64,000 bases of DNA from Parapedobacter flavus. GTDB taxonomy: Bacteria; Bacteroidota; Bacteroidia; Sphingobacteriales; Sphingobacteriaceae. Location of the stretch: positions 124,001-188,000 of the forward strand of contig NZ_JAYKZZ010000001.1 in the NCBI RefSeq assembly GCF_035818675.1, given 5' to 3'. Under the pieces are notes generated by a model. The model had not been told where the DNA came from. It made no database searches and saw only the letters and a program-made list of their open reading frames with translations. Position 1 is the first letter of the stretch. Each line of letters starts with the position of its first letter. Below, piece by piece: positions 1 to 8,804 of the stretch. The position numbers and the translations under genes are program-made.

Positions 1-470
1 CGATTTTCACTCAACGAAAACCTACCATTTATAATCTGCCAGTTCGAGCCAAGTGGATTGGGGACGGTAGCGGCGCCCACCAATGGTACATCAGCTCGCT
101 CGAAATCGTCCTTAAATATCTTTGAGCGTACCAGCGAAAGGTTCAGTTTGTTTGAAATCTTGCCCTTACTCCGGACCGATACACCCACGATATTGCCCTC
201 GATTGCCGGCACGACTACCCGAATCAATGTATCTGAAACAGATACCGCTTCGATGACTGATTGGCCAAATTTGACTTCGTTTTCTGCGGTGGTCGCTGAA
301 AAATTGATGCCGACAATAGCTAGCGTATCGCCTTCTGCGGCATTGGAAGGCTCCAATGCGAGGATACGTGGAATAGGGGCCGTATTAATTGGTGCCGACT
401 CCTCTTCTTTACAGCCGCTCATCAATGCTACAGCTGCACATAGATATATACTAAAGTTGTTCGTCTTCAT
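1..470 (-). CDS. TIG/IPT-domain surface lipoprotein (partial, 3' end off window)
   Basis: Reading the minus strand from an ATG at 470 gives about 156 residues, open to the window edge. The N-terminus is a lipoprotein signal (hydrophobic run ending ALMSGCKEEE, lipobox Cys at residue 20). Residues about 34-110 look like an IPT/TIG immunoglobulin-like domain (PRILALEPSNAAEGDTLAI, then a beta-rich stretch). It follows the susD gene by 44 nt in the same direction. In Bacteroidota PULs this slot usually holds a SusE/SusF-like surface glycan-binding protein, often built of TIG domains plus a C-terminal ligand-binding domain that would lie outside the window. The lipoprotein and TIG reading come from the sequence; the glycan-binding role is inferred from position. 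Confidence 0.75.
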   Translation of the reverse strand, partial: MKTNNFSIYLCAAVALMSGCKEEESAPINTAPIPRILALEPSNAAEGDTLAIVGINFSATTAENEVKFGQSVIEAVSVSDTLIRVVVPAIEGNIVGVSVRSKGKISNKLNLSLVRSKIFKDDFERADVPLVGAATVPNPLGSNWQIINGRFSLSEN

Positions 471-514
471 TTGTTATAAATATTTTCCGTTGTTCATTCG
501 TTTCCACCGCGGCA

Positions 515-2272
515 CTATTCCCAACCCGGATTTTGATCCCATAGTGGCATCAAGGTTAGTTCGCTCAACGGGATGGGAAAGACTAAGTGATTGTCTGTCC
601 ACGACTTCCGTCGTCCGGTTACGATGCGTTTTCCGGTAAAGCTGTTGCCGGATTTCGTCCACTCCATACCGGTCGTCAATTTATCGGTGGTGCTCAATAT
701 TTTCCAGCGCCTTACATCCCAAAACCGGTGCTCTTCGAACGCCAATTCAACACGGCGTTCACGGCGGATGCGTTCGCGCATCTCCTCCTTGCTCAGGCCG
801 CTGGGCAGCTCAGGCATAATTGCACGGCCACGGATGGTATTGATGGCGTCATACACCTCCTGTGTAGGGCCATAGGCCTCATTCGCAGCTTCGGCATAGT
901 TGAGGTACAGCTCGCCCAGCCGGTATTTCTTAAACCGAGATGTCCCGGTATTCGGGTCTAACTGGGCTGGGTCGCGGAATTTCCTAAGGTAATATCCATT
1001 GCCTGTTCGTTGCGTAATATTGGAGATTCCATCGGCGCCACCCAGGTAAGACTGGATGTAATAGGGGTCGCCATTGATTTCACCATAATACGCATTGTTA
1101 TACCACACGGTTGCATAAAATCGGGGGTCGCGATTTTCATAGGGTTTTGACTCATCGTAACCCGAGGTGGTATTGATAATGGGGTAGAGGTGGTCTTCGT
1201 CGTAGTAGCCGGTAATGGCCGGTTCGCCATTTGCCATGTCATAACTATCTACCAGCTCTTGGGAGGGACTTACGCCCGCTTTATCACCACCTAAGGTGGG
1301 AATAGCATGCATACGGAACATTAGGTGGCTGAATTCGTGAGCTCGATAGGGCTTAATCTCGAAGATGGTTTCTTTATCAGCAGGATTTGCACTGATATCC
1401 GTACGGCTGTCGAAATATGCTTCATAGTTGGGGTGGAGGATGTAGTTATTAGCCAGCAATTCATCCAATGAGTTTTTGCTTGCTTCGGCGGCGGCGACCC
1501 ATAATGCTTGGTCATCCGCCTCATTCCAAAGTGGACTTGCGGCGAACAATAGTGCCTGTGAACGTATAGCGTGTGCTACCGCTTTGGTAAACCGCCCACG
1601 CTCTGGCTCGGTGGTAATGCGGTAAGGCAGGTGCTGCTCCAGGATGGCCTCATCGCAATTCTGTTTGATAAAGTCAACGCATTCTTGGAAAGACTGCCTC
1701 GGTAGCGATTCAAACTGGAAATCTCCACCGAAAGGCCGATCAACGACGGGCATGCCCCCATACATTTTGATCAGCTCCAAGTAGAAGAAGGCCCGTAACA
1801 CTTTTACTTCGGCGATCAACCGAGCTTTCACCTGCGGGTTAGCAAATGGTGTGCTGCTGATGTGTGCGAGAAAGACATTGGTTTGGCGAATGCCTGCCCA
1901 GTTTTTACGGTAGTAGTTACCGTTTGATTCCGTACTCGAAGAGCCGGTAGAGAATTGGATATCCAATGGATTCCAATTGGGTCGTAACTCGCCATTGTAC
2001 CAGCGGGAAGGGGCGCGAGCCATATCCTGCGGAAAGTCATTGTCGTGCGCTTCGTCCGAGAAGCCTGCGAGCATGGTGAAGTAGTCATATGCCGTACCGT
2101 ATGGGTTAATATTGTCATACATGGTGTTCACATATTCCGATGTCATCATTTCGTCGGCAAATATCTGCTCTAAGGTGAGGCGCCCGTCAGGCATAATATC
2201 CAACGGGTCTTTTTGGCAACCGGTGGCTGCTAGTATCAGCGCTGTATATAGCGTATATAGTAATTTCTTCAT
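515..2272 (-). CDS. SusD/RagB family outer-membrane nutrient-binding lipoprotein
   Basis: 585 residues, typical SusD length. The start gives a lipoprotein signal (LILAATGCQKDP, Cys at about 19). The N-terminal half has the TPR-rich SusD fold, including the segment EVKVLRAFFYLELIKMYGGM typical of the family. The C-terminal SusD signature is clear: a run of Arg/Glu followed by ERRVELAFEEHRFWDVRRWK, then FPIPLSEL near the end. It forms the lid of the SusCD importer and binds ligand at the cell surface. It lies 19 nt downstream of its susC partner and is co-oriented with sigma factor, fecR and the TIG lipoprotein. The substrate cannot be read from sequence, and no glycoside hydrolase is visible on this side of the window. 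Confidence 0.95.
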   Translation of the reverse strand: MKKLLYTLYTALILAATGCQKDPLDIMPDGRLTLEQIFADEMMTSEYVNTMYDNINPYGTAYDYFTMLAGFSDEAHDNDFPQDMARAPSRWYNGELRPNWNPLDIQFSTGSSSTESNGNYYRKNWAGIRQTNVFLAHISSTPFANPQVKARLIAEVKVLRAFFYLELIKMYGGMPVVDRPFGGDFQFESLPRQSFQECVDFIKQNCDEAILEQHLPYRITTEPERGRFTKAVAHAIRSQALLFAASPLWNEADDQALWVAAAEASKNSLDELLANNYILHPNYEAYFDSRTDISANPADKETIFEIKPYRAHEFSHLMFRMHAIPTLGGDKAGVSPSQELVDSYDMANGEPAITGYYDEDHLYPIINTTSGYDESKPYENRDPRFYATVWYNNAYYGEINGDPYYIQSYLGGADGISNITQRTGNGYYLRKFRDPAQLDPNTGTSRFKKYRLGELYLNYAEAANEAYGPTQEVYDAINTIRGRAIMPELPSGLSKEEMRERIRRERRVELAFEEHRFWDVRRWKILSTTDKLTTGMEWTKSGNSFTGKRIVTGRRKSWTDNHLVFPIPLSELTLMPLWDQNPGWE

Positions 2273-2291
2273 CTTCTTTTAGCCAAAACAA

Positions 2292-5200
2292 TTAAAAAGT
2301 GACGTTAATACCCCCATTGAATACCCGGTATACCGGATAGCTCAGCGAGTTGTTTACTTCCGGATCGAAATCGTTGGTACGCATCCAATCCCAAGTAATC
2401 AAGTTGAGTCCATTCACGTAAAACCGGACCTCTTTCGCCCCGATACGGCTGCTCAGTGATGAGGGTAAGCGATACCCGATTTCTGCATTTTTCAGGCGAA
2501 CAAAGCTGCGGTTTTCAATAAAGAACGCATTTGCATCCCGTTCGCTGACAGAGCTACCCAAGCTTAGCCGGGGGTATCTGATTTCTTCACCTGCTGCGGC
2601 CCGCTCGGCTGTCCAGGCGTAGCGGTGCCGGTCCCTGAAGTCATACATTCCCATTGTACCATAACCCGATAGCGGTTGCGTGACGTTCAATATTCCTTGA
2701 AACAGAAAGGAGACATCAAAGTCGCGGTAGTTGACACTGAAAGCTCCACCAAAGGTATATTCAGGAACCCCGGAGTAGCCTATGGGTACCATATCGCGTT
2801 CGTCGATTATTCCGTCGCTATTGGTATCTTGGTATTTGAAGTCGCCGGGCCTTACCGTATAACCGACATAGTTGAGGCCTTCGGCTTCAATTTCTTCATA
2901 GCTGGTGTAATATCCTTCGCGTAGCGGATAGCCAAAGACCTGCCCGATACGGTAACCGGTCTGGCGGTAACGGTAAGCATAGTCATCAGGGTATTGCAGC
3001 TCATCTGAGTATACCACTTTATTGCGTGCGAAGTTATAATTCAGTTTGGAGAGGATGGACCAGTCGTTGTTGAGCTGCTTGTTATAGTTGAGTTCAATCT
3101 CGTATCCGTGGTTCTCAACCACCCCCATGTTAACCGGGCTCATGCGAGATGCTTCTACGCCATATACCATTGGTATCGTCTGTCGGTTAATCAGGATATT
3201 GTTGCGGTTTTCCTTAAATAGATCAACCATCAGCGTGAGGTCGTTCATCAATCCGATTTCCAAGCCCACGTTGGTTTTCTCGGCCACTTCCCATTGGATT
3301 AAAGGATTGCCCAGGTAATTTTCTGCAATCTTGCCTCCTCTGCCCAGCGACCCACTATAGCCACCACCGGTTTGGCGCTGAATGTCGTCGAGGTAGAGGA
3401 AGCGCCTGCTTCCCAATCGATCGCTACCCACCCGGCCATACGAAGCACGTAATTTGAGCAACGTGATGTAACTATTGTCCTGTAAGAAGTTTTCGTTCGA
3501 TAGGACCCACCCCCCAGACACGGTTGGGAAAAATCCGTACCGTCTGCCTTTCGCAAACTGCTCAGATCCATTATATCCGGCATTGAATTCCGCAAAATAC
3601 GTGTTGTCATAGTTGTACATAGCGCGCAAGGAGATGCCGCGCAGATTGAAGGGTAGCCGGTCATTTGGCATTACCCGCATTTCCTGTTGGGCAAGGAGCA
3701 TCCCGGTTACCGTGTGTTTTTCGTTGAATGTACGTTGGTAATCTGCGGTGAACTGGAAGTTGAAAAACGATTGAAAGTTGGAACCACTGCCGATGCTTAG
3801 TGGCGTATTTTCCAATTCCAGAAACATTCGCTTATATTCAACACTATCCATACCCAGGTGGTTTGACGTGTTCGGGTCGATAACCTGTATCCACCGTTGG
3901 TATTCTTTAGCGGCGGTGAGCGAGTAAATCGTCCTGGTATCAAAAGAGGCCATGAATTTGGCAGACAAGCCTTCGGTTACCATATCGAGGTCCTGCTTCA
4001 GACCCCAGGATGCGGTTATGTTATTCCGTGTTTCTTTCCGGTACCCGGAGCGGTTAATCAATGCCCACGGCGATACGTTATAGTTGCCGGGCCCAATGAG
4101 CACTTCTCCTTCGGGGGTAAGCGGCCCGGGCAACACGACTGGAAAGTAGCTATAGGTCCTTCTGAAGATTTCATCGGTGTTGGCATTGGGCGAGTTGACC
4201 TGTTCAAAATAGCCAGCGGCATTCAGGAAGGTGCTCAGCCTTCCCGACTTATTCAGTTTGGCATCAATGTTAGATCGGAAGTTATACCGTTTCAAATAGC
4301 CAGCCGGATCATACTCCGTGACGTCTGGGCTTATTTTCCACTGCCCGCCCTGATCGAGGAAACCCACATTGACAAAATACTGCACGTAGTCGCCACCACC
4401 ACTGATGTTCAGGTTGTACCGTTGTTGGCCTACTAAATCGTTAAAAAGCAATTTCTGCCAGTTGGTGTTCGGGTACGCGTCTGGATAATCTTGGTATAGG
4501 AACCGGTCGAGCGCATATTCCGAATATGGCGGTTGGTTTACCGGGTCGTTGGGGTCTGTATTAGGGTTGTCATTTGCCCAAGCCTGGTTGCGAAGGCTAG
4601 CCCATTCATACGCGCTCACTACCGAAGGCGACCGCGTAAATCCCTGCAGACCCTGTTCATAGGTAAGCCCGATAGCGGGGCGGCCGCTGCTTCCTCGCTT
4701 TGTGGTTACGAGGATAACCCCATTGGCCCCCCGAACACCGAAAAGGGCGGTAGAAGATGCGTCTTTCAGTATAGATACACTTTCCACCTCGTTGGGATCA
4801 ATGTAGGTCATTTCTCGCTCCACGCCGTCTACCAAGATGATGGGTGCGGTTGCGTTCAACGTGCCCATGCCGCGCAAAAAGAGGGCGGTGTGGTCCCGCC
4901 CGGGTTCACCGCTACGCTGTAAGGCAGTAAGGCCAGGTAATCTACCGGCCAATGTTACGGCGAGGTTTGCTGCAGGACTCTGTTTGATCTCCTTGGTTTG
5001 TATGGATGCGATAGCACCTGTTACGGAGATTTTTTTCTGTGTGCCGAACGCAACGACCACCACCTCATCCAAATCGCTCATGGCTAGGGTCATCGAAATG
5101 TTTACGGTGTTTTCGACGTCAGCTATGGCGTGCTCCACCGGTTCGTATCCTACTAACGAAAAGACCATCAAGGTTCCGTTCTCCGGAAGCGTAATCTGGT

Positions 5201-5726
5201 ACTGTCCGCCATCATCTGTTGTGGTAGCTGCGGTAGTGCCCTGCAGGCTTACCGTGACTCCCTGTAACGGTTCCCCCTCTCCGTCCGTCACCCGACCGCG
5301 GATTACCCGTTGTTGTAATGGTGTCGCCACCGGTCGTGTCGATCGCGTGCGCCTATCGGAAGCTTGTTCGGTGATCACAACGGTGTTTTCGGTGATCTTG
5401 TAGGTTAACGACATGGGATTCAACAACGCTTCCAAGGTTTGAGCCAACGATACGTTGTTAACTTGGATAGAAACCGGTGTAGACCGATTTACAAGGCGGT
5501 CATTGGAAATCACCATCATGTCAGTTTGCTTTTCAATGGCTTGAAACACCGCCCCAATCGGTTGGTTTTTGACGTTTAAAGAGATAGTTTGCGATCGCGT
5601 TGCTGCACTTAAGTGTAAGCAAGCCGTCAAAAGCAATAGTGAGGTCAATCTCATGATTCGAAATAATTGCTGGATACCCAGGGGTACCTTCTTCTTCCCC
5701 CATAGGGAAAAATCATAATTTATCAT
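2292..5726 (-). CDS. SusC/RagA TonB-dependent transporter with STN signalling domain
   Basis: 1144 residues. The translation begins MINYDFSL and has a second in-frame Met about 25 residues in (MRLTSLLLL) that starts a classical signal peptide ending at SAATRSQ, so the true start may be the inner one. Domains in order: STN (secretin/TonB N-terminal) about residues 45-120; carboxypeptidase-regulatory-like beta-sandwich about 140-215; TonB box DEVVVVAFG near 220; plug with the LRGMGTLN and GVRGANGVILVTTKRG motifs; 22-strand barrel to the C-terminal Phe. An STN domain lets a transporter signal to a membrane FecR anti-sigma factor, and fecR and a sigma factor lie directly upstream, so this is a transducer as well as an importer. 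Confidence 0.96.
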   Translation of the reverse strand: MINYDFSLWGKKKVPLGIQQLFRIMRLTSLLLLTACLHLSAATRSQTISLNVKNQPIGAVFQAIEKQTDMMVISNDRLVNRSTPVSIQVNNVSLAQTLEALLNPMSLTYKITENTVVITEQASDRRTRSTRPVATPLQQRVIRGRVTDGEGEPLQGVTVSLQGTTAATTTDDGGQYQITLPENGTLMVFSLVGYEPVEHAIADVENTVNISMTLAMSDLDEVVVVAFGTQKKISVTGAIASIQTKEIKQSPAANLAVTLAGRLPGLTALQRSGEPGRDHTALFLRGMGTLNATAPIILVDGVEREMTYIDPNEVESVSILKDASSTALFGVRGANGVILVTTKRGSSGRPAIGLTYEQGLQGFTRSPSVVSAYEWASLRNQAWANDNPNTDPNDPVNQPPYSEYALDRFLYQDYPDAYPNTNWQKLLFNDLVGQQRYNLNISGGGDYVQYFVNVGFLDQGGQWKISPDVTEYDPAGYLKRYNFRSNIDAKLNKSGRLSTFLNAAGYFEQVNSPNANTDEIFRRTYSYFPVVLPGPLTPEGEVLIGPGNYNVSPWALINRSGYRKETRNNITASWGLKQDLDMVTEGLSAKFMASFDTRTIYSLTAAKEYQRWIQVIDPNTSNHLGMDSVEYKRMFLELENTPLSIGSGSNFQSFFNFQFTADYQRTFNEKHTVTGMLLAQQEMRVMPNDRLPFNLRGISLRAMYNYDNTYFAEFNAGYNGSEQFAKGRRYGFFPTVSGGWVLSNENFLQDNSYITLLKLRASYGRVGSDRLGSRRFLYLDDIQRQTGGGYSGSLGRGGKIAENYLGNPLIQWEVAEKTNVGLEIGLMNDLTLMVDLFKENRNNILINRQTIPMVYGVEASRMSPVNMGVVENHGYEIELNYNKQLNNDWSILSKLNYNFARNKVVYSDELQYPDDYAYRYRQTGYRIGQVFGYPLREGYYTSYEEIEAEGLNYVGYTVRPGDFKYQDTNSDGIIDERDMVPIGYSGVPEYTFGGAFSVNYRDFDVSFLFQGILNVTQPLSGYGTMGMYDFRDRHRYAWTAERAAAGEEIRYPRLSLGSSVSERDANAFFIENRSFVRLKNAEIGYRLPSSLSSRIGAKEVRFYVNGLNLITWDWMRTNDFDPEVNNSLSYPVYRVFNGGINVTF

Positions 5727-5796
5727 TACGTTTGTTCGTTTAGATAAGTTAACTAACTAGTTTTAATTCGTGTTATTGCTGGTTTTTTCTGAACAA

Positions 5797-5823
5797 GAGG
5801 GGAGTGTTCGCAGCACTTCCCTT
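5797..5823 (-). promoter_or_regulatory. Conserved imperfect hairpin in fecR-susC gap (copy 1)
   Basis: On the minus (susC-sense) strand the arms are GGGAAGTG and CACTCCCC with a short loop, pairing at 7 of 8 positions with one A-C mismatch. The element lies 73 nt after fecR and about 70 nt before the susC ATG. The same arms, same mismatch and similar spacing recur at 35709-35737 in the other fecR-susC gap. No U-tract follows, so a plain intrinsic terminator is unlikely. An attenuator, RNA processing site or protein-binding element is possible. Confidence 0.6.
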
Positions 5824-5895
5824 ATTCATATCAGAAGGTTACGTGTCTATTTCATATTTTTTGTTTTTTTTAAGTTATCGATTGGTTACATCATT

Positions 5896-7026
5896 TTAAT
5901 TTATCATTAGGGTTCCGTTTTCAAATGTCACATCGATCATAGATAGTTGTAGAATGTCAATGACCCCTTTCAATGAAACGTCCCGTTTAAATTTCCCCGT
6001 GAATGTCTCTTTGGGGATGCCCCGTTTATAGGTCACATCCACATCATACCACCTAGCAATCTGTTTGAGCATTTCGTGGAGTGGCGTAGATTCAAAATGG
6101 AATATCCCTTGTTTCCAGGCAATATATTGGTTGGTGTCTACGGGGGTAACCTGGATATTATCGCCGATTATGTTAGATTGCTGGCCGGGCGCGATAGCTA
6201 TCGGCAATCCGGGGTTTGCAGTGGACGCCACTTGTACGCGGCCCGTTACCAATGTAGTTTTGGTATGCGGTTCATCGGGGTAGGCGGAGATATTAAATTG
6301 CGTGCCCAATACTTCGACTACCTGGCCGTCACTTATCACTTTAAAGGGTTTTCCTTGTTGCTTACTTACGTCAAAGAAGGCCTCACCTTCTAATTCCACA
6401 ACCCGTTCGGAGCCATCAAACCGGCTCGGATAGCTCAACGCAGAAGCAGAATTGAGCCATACCCGCGTTCCGTCGGGCAGCGTTATTTGGTACGTGCCTC
6501 CCCTCGGCGTGATAAGGGCTAGCTGATCTTCGCTATCATAGGTGGGCGCTATAAGCTGACCATCGATGATTGCAGTGCCATCGAGGTATGTCAGCGCTTC
6601 GTTCACGGCGATTCCCGTTTGCTCTTCGCTCAACATGACCGTCCGGCCATCAGCCAATGCCAGCGTCGCCCGGTTGCCGCCCGGCACGATATCCGCTGCC
6701 GTCCGTTGTGCGATTGCCGGATCGTTAATCCTGTCATCGGCGATATACCAGATCCCCGCTATCGCCAGCATTGCGGCGGCAGCGTAGGGTAACCAACGTC
6801 GGCTCAGCCGCCGATAAACGCGATCGGCTGGTCTTATTTGTTTCATCAACCGCTGGTACATCCGTGCTTTCAGCTGTTCCGCATTATCGTCATTTTCTGC
6901 CGACAGTAATACCCGGGTATCATCAAAACGGTTGTACCATTCGGTTAAATCCGCCAGCTCCTCTTCGGTGATTGTTCCGGCCGCTAACTTGGCAATCAGG
7001 CCGTCTATGCGGTTACCGTGCTCCAT
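5896..7026 (-). CDS. FecR-family anti-sigma factor
   Basis: 376 residues, usual length for Bacteroidota FecR. It has a cytoplasmic N-terminal part (about 1-78, FecR_N-like, with EEELADLTEWYNRF), a single transmembrane helix at about 79-96 (WLPYAAAAMLAIAGIWYIA), the periplasmic FecR domain (GGTYQITLPDGTRVWLNSAS, then ELEGEAFFDV) and a C-terminal DUF4974 domain (about 305-376). It holds the ECF sigma factor in check and receives the signal from the STN domain of the SusC transporter. It lies 56 nt after the sigma gene and 169 nt before susC, the usual order. All key segments are present, so it should be functional. Confidence 0.95.
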   Translation of the reverse strand: MEHGNRIDGLIAKLAAGTITEEELADLTEWYNRFDDTRVLLSAENDDNAEQLKARMYQRLMKQIRPADRVYRRLSRRWLPYAAAAMLAIAGIWYIADDRINDPAIAQRTAADIVPGGNRATLALADGRTVMLSEEQTGIAVNEALTYLDGTAIIDGQLIAPTYDSEDQLALITPRGGTYQITLPDGTRVWLNSASALSYPSRFDGSERVVELEGEAFFDVSKQQGKPFKVISDGQVVEVLGTQFNISAYPDEPHTKTTLVTGRVQVASTANPGLPIAIAPGQQSNIIGDNIQVTPVDTNQYIAWKQGIFHFESTPLHEMLKQIARWYDVDVTYKRGIPKETFTGKFKRDVSLKGVIDILQLSMIDVTFENGTLMIN

Positions 7027-7082
7027 TTCATGTCGTTGGTTTTTAATATAGACACCAAAAAGACATGTGGGGGTAGGTTACT

Positions 7083-7667
7083 TTAGAAAAAATAAGTTAA
7101 CATGACCAGCCATGCACCTAGGTCTAGGTTCCCGCGGATGTCACGGTTGGCTTTCTTTAGGTGATATTTCACGGTATTCTCAGAAATGCCCAATTGGTTG
7201 GCCATCTGTTTGATGGTTTTGCCTTCCGTTTTGTTCAATTCAAAAACAATGCGGCATTGGCTAGGTAAACTTTTTATCGCGCGGTCGATACGTTGTTGCA
7301 GCTCTTGTGCTATCAGCAGCTGTTCGGGCGAAGGGTTCTTTGTTTCAGGTATTTCATATCCCGTTTCGCGCAGGCGCTCGCGATGGCGTTTCAGCCTACG
7401 GTTAAACACTTGGTTGCGTATCCCAACGGCCAGGTATGCCGATAGGTCGTCATTCTCCACGTGCAGTTTTTCTCTCAATCGCCACAGTTTATATAGTACG
7501 TCCTGTACACACTCTTCGGCTTCCTGTTGGTTATCTAAGCGGTTGGTGGCAACCACAAACAACCGATCCCAATAGCGCTCGTAGATTTCAGACAGCGCGA
7601 CCTCGTCGCCCTGTCTCAGCTTGGCGACCAGTTCCTTGTCGTTATGGTTTCGATAAGCGGATGCCAT
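7083..7667 (-). CDS. ECF RNA polymerase sigma-70 factor (Bacteroidota FecI/SusC-linked type)
   Basis: 194 residues. Region 2 spans about 12-85 (ALSEIYERYWDRLFVVATNR and EAEECVQDVLYKLW, the sigma2 helices), and region 4 about 115-180 (LPSQCRIVFELNKTEGKTIK, then ISENTVKYHLKKA, the -35-recognition helix-turn-helix). This combination is the family often named RNA polymerase sigma-70 factor, Bacteroides expansion family. It should drive expression of the adjacent susC/susD operon when released by FecR. The ATG at 7667 is 18 nt after the stop of the upstream MBL-fold gene, so the two may be co-transcribed. Confidence 0.93.
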   Translation of the reverse strand: MASAYRNHNDKELVAKLRQGDEVALSEIYERYWDRLFVVATNRLDNQQEAEECVQDVLYKLWRLREKLHVENDDLSAYLAVGIRNQVFNRRLKRHRERLRETGYEIPETKNPSPEQLLIAQELQQRIDRAIKSLPSQCRIVFELNKTEGKTIKQMANQLGISENTVKYHLKKANRDIRGNLDLGAWLVMLTYFF

Positions 7668-7685
7668 GGGTCTGGGGTAAGCCGT

Positions 7686-8579
7686 CTATTGTATTTTATG
7701 GAGGCCCTCAAACATCCAATAATGTTCTTTGATGCCGATCTCGTCCATTAGACTCCTGATTTCAATCGTCTCCCAGTTGTGCGTATTATATCCTTTTCCG
7801 GCGTCGTTGTCATGAAGCCACTTTGGGGTTGGCCATAGGCAAGCACGGAAGGTTATGTTGCGGTAAAAATCTTTGCTTACGCCGTTCTGGCCATGATGGG
7901 CCATTTGCAAGTAATCACAGTTGAGCTCTTTTCGGTACGGGCCGTTCCACAATTTGTCGCCGCTTTCTCGTCCCAGGTCGGCAAGGAATAATACCGATTT
8001 CTTGGTGTCCCATACTTTGATCACTACACTCTGGTTATTATAAGGGTTTGCTGTGATTTCCTCGTTTTTAACGCCTAGTATCTTGAAGGTCGTATTGCCC
8101 ATAGGGATGACCAAACCCGGCTCCTTCATGTCAACGACCTTTCCATCGAATTTGCGTAGCCGATCATAGAACTCTTTGGTTAACGCTTCGCTCCCTTTCT
8201 CATACTGTTCAACAAACGACGTTGATAGCTCCGAATGGTAGACGGTATGAATCGTCAGGTTACCGGGCGCTTTCAATATTTCATTCAATGCGCCGATGTG
8301 ATCGCTGTGGGGGTGTGTAATGAACCAAGCCTCCACTTCATTTCCCATAGCAGCGAGAAACCCTTTCAGGTATGGCGCATCCGCGGCTGTACCGCCATCC
8401 ATCACACACAGCTTGCCATTATCTGTGAGCAGCACATAGGAGTTCATCTGGGAAGATGATTGTGCGGGCAGCTGCCATAGGGTGAATCCAGGTTTCTTGG
8501 CCCCGTAAGCGGTTGTGTAGAAAACCAGACCGCATACGACTAATGGAAGCCATAAACAACGAAAGTTCATATTACTCAT
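7686..8579 (-). CDS. Secreted MBL-fold metallohydrolase
   Basis: 297 residues with a Sec signal peptide (start at MSNMNFR or MNFRCLW, cleavage near TTAYGAKK). The metallo-beta-lactamase metal motif HPHSDH is at residues 89-94, with a preceding VMDGGT strand, a later ADLGRESGD Asp and an AHHGQNG His, so the two-metal site appears complete. The domain resembles the ComEC/Rec2-type MBL family. It acts outside the cytoplasm, presumably as a phosphoesterase, nuclease or lactonase-like hydrolase; the substrate is not readable. It is divergent from the lacI gene and sits just upstream of the sigma/fecR/susCD genes on the same strand, so it may belong to that regulon. Confidence 0.85.
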   Translation of the reverse strand: MSNMNFRCLWLPLVVCGLVFYTTAYGAKKPGFTLWQLPAQSSSQMNSYVLLTDNGKLCVMDGGTAADAPYLKGFLAAMGNEVEAWFITHPHSDHIGALNEILKAPGNLTIHTVYHSELSTSFVEQYEKGSEALTKEFYDRLRKFDGKVVDMKEPGLVIPMGNTTFKILGVKNEEITANPYNNQSVVIKVWDTKKSVLFLADLGRESGDKLWNGPYRKELNCDYLQMAHHGQNGVSKDFYRNITFRACLWPTPKWLHDNDAGKGYNTHNWETIEIRSLMDEIGIKEHYWMFEGLHKIQ

Positions 8580-8723
8580 AATTTTAAAGCCTTAGCGCCG
8601 AAAATAGGAATAAAGCTCGAGGTTACCATCCCGGTACATCCTGTACCCATATCGACTATCAAATGGCAGCGTGGTTGCCTGGCTGCGGTGATAGATGGCG
8701 CAGCGTCCTATCGACCCCGCGCC

Positions 8724-8769
8724 TTGACAGGCAAAAAAATATGAAATTAATTTTGTTTAATCGATTAAA
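8724..8769 (+). promoter_or_regulatory. lacI promoter with overlapping palindromic operator
   Basis: A TTGACA at 8724-8729 and a Bacteroidota -7 element TAATTTTG (TAnnTTTG) at 8748-8755 are suitably spaced. Directly downstream is a perfect 14-bp palindrome TTTAATCGATTAAA (8756-8769) with the central CG step typical of LacI-family operators. The start of transcription would fall inside the palindrome, which fits autorepression. A near-identical site precedes the susC start at 10031-10044. Confidence 0.65.
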
Positions 8770-8804
8770 TTTTTTCTTCTTTGCGTTAATCAATTATAAA
8801 GAAG

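Noticed and set aside
5797..5823. Intrinsic terminator after fecR
   Set aside because: There is no U-tract on the susC-sense strand, and a conserved mismatch weakens the stem; a regulatory element is the better description.
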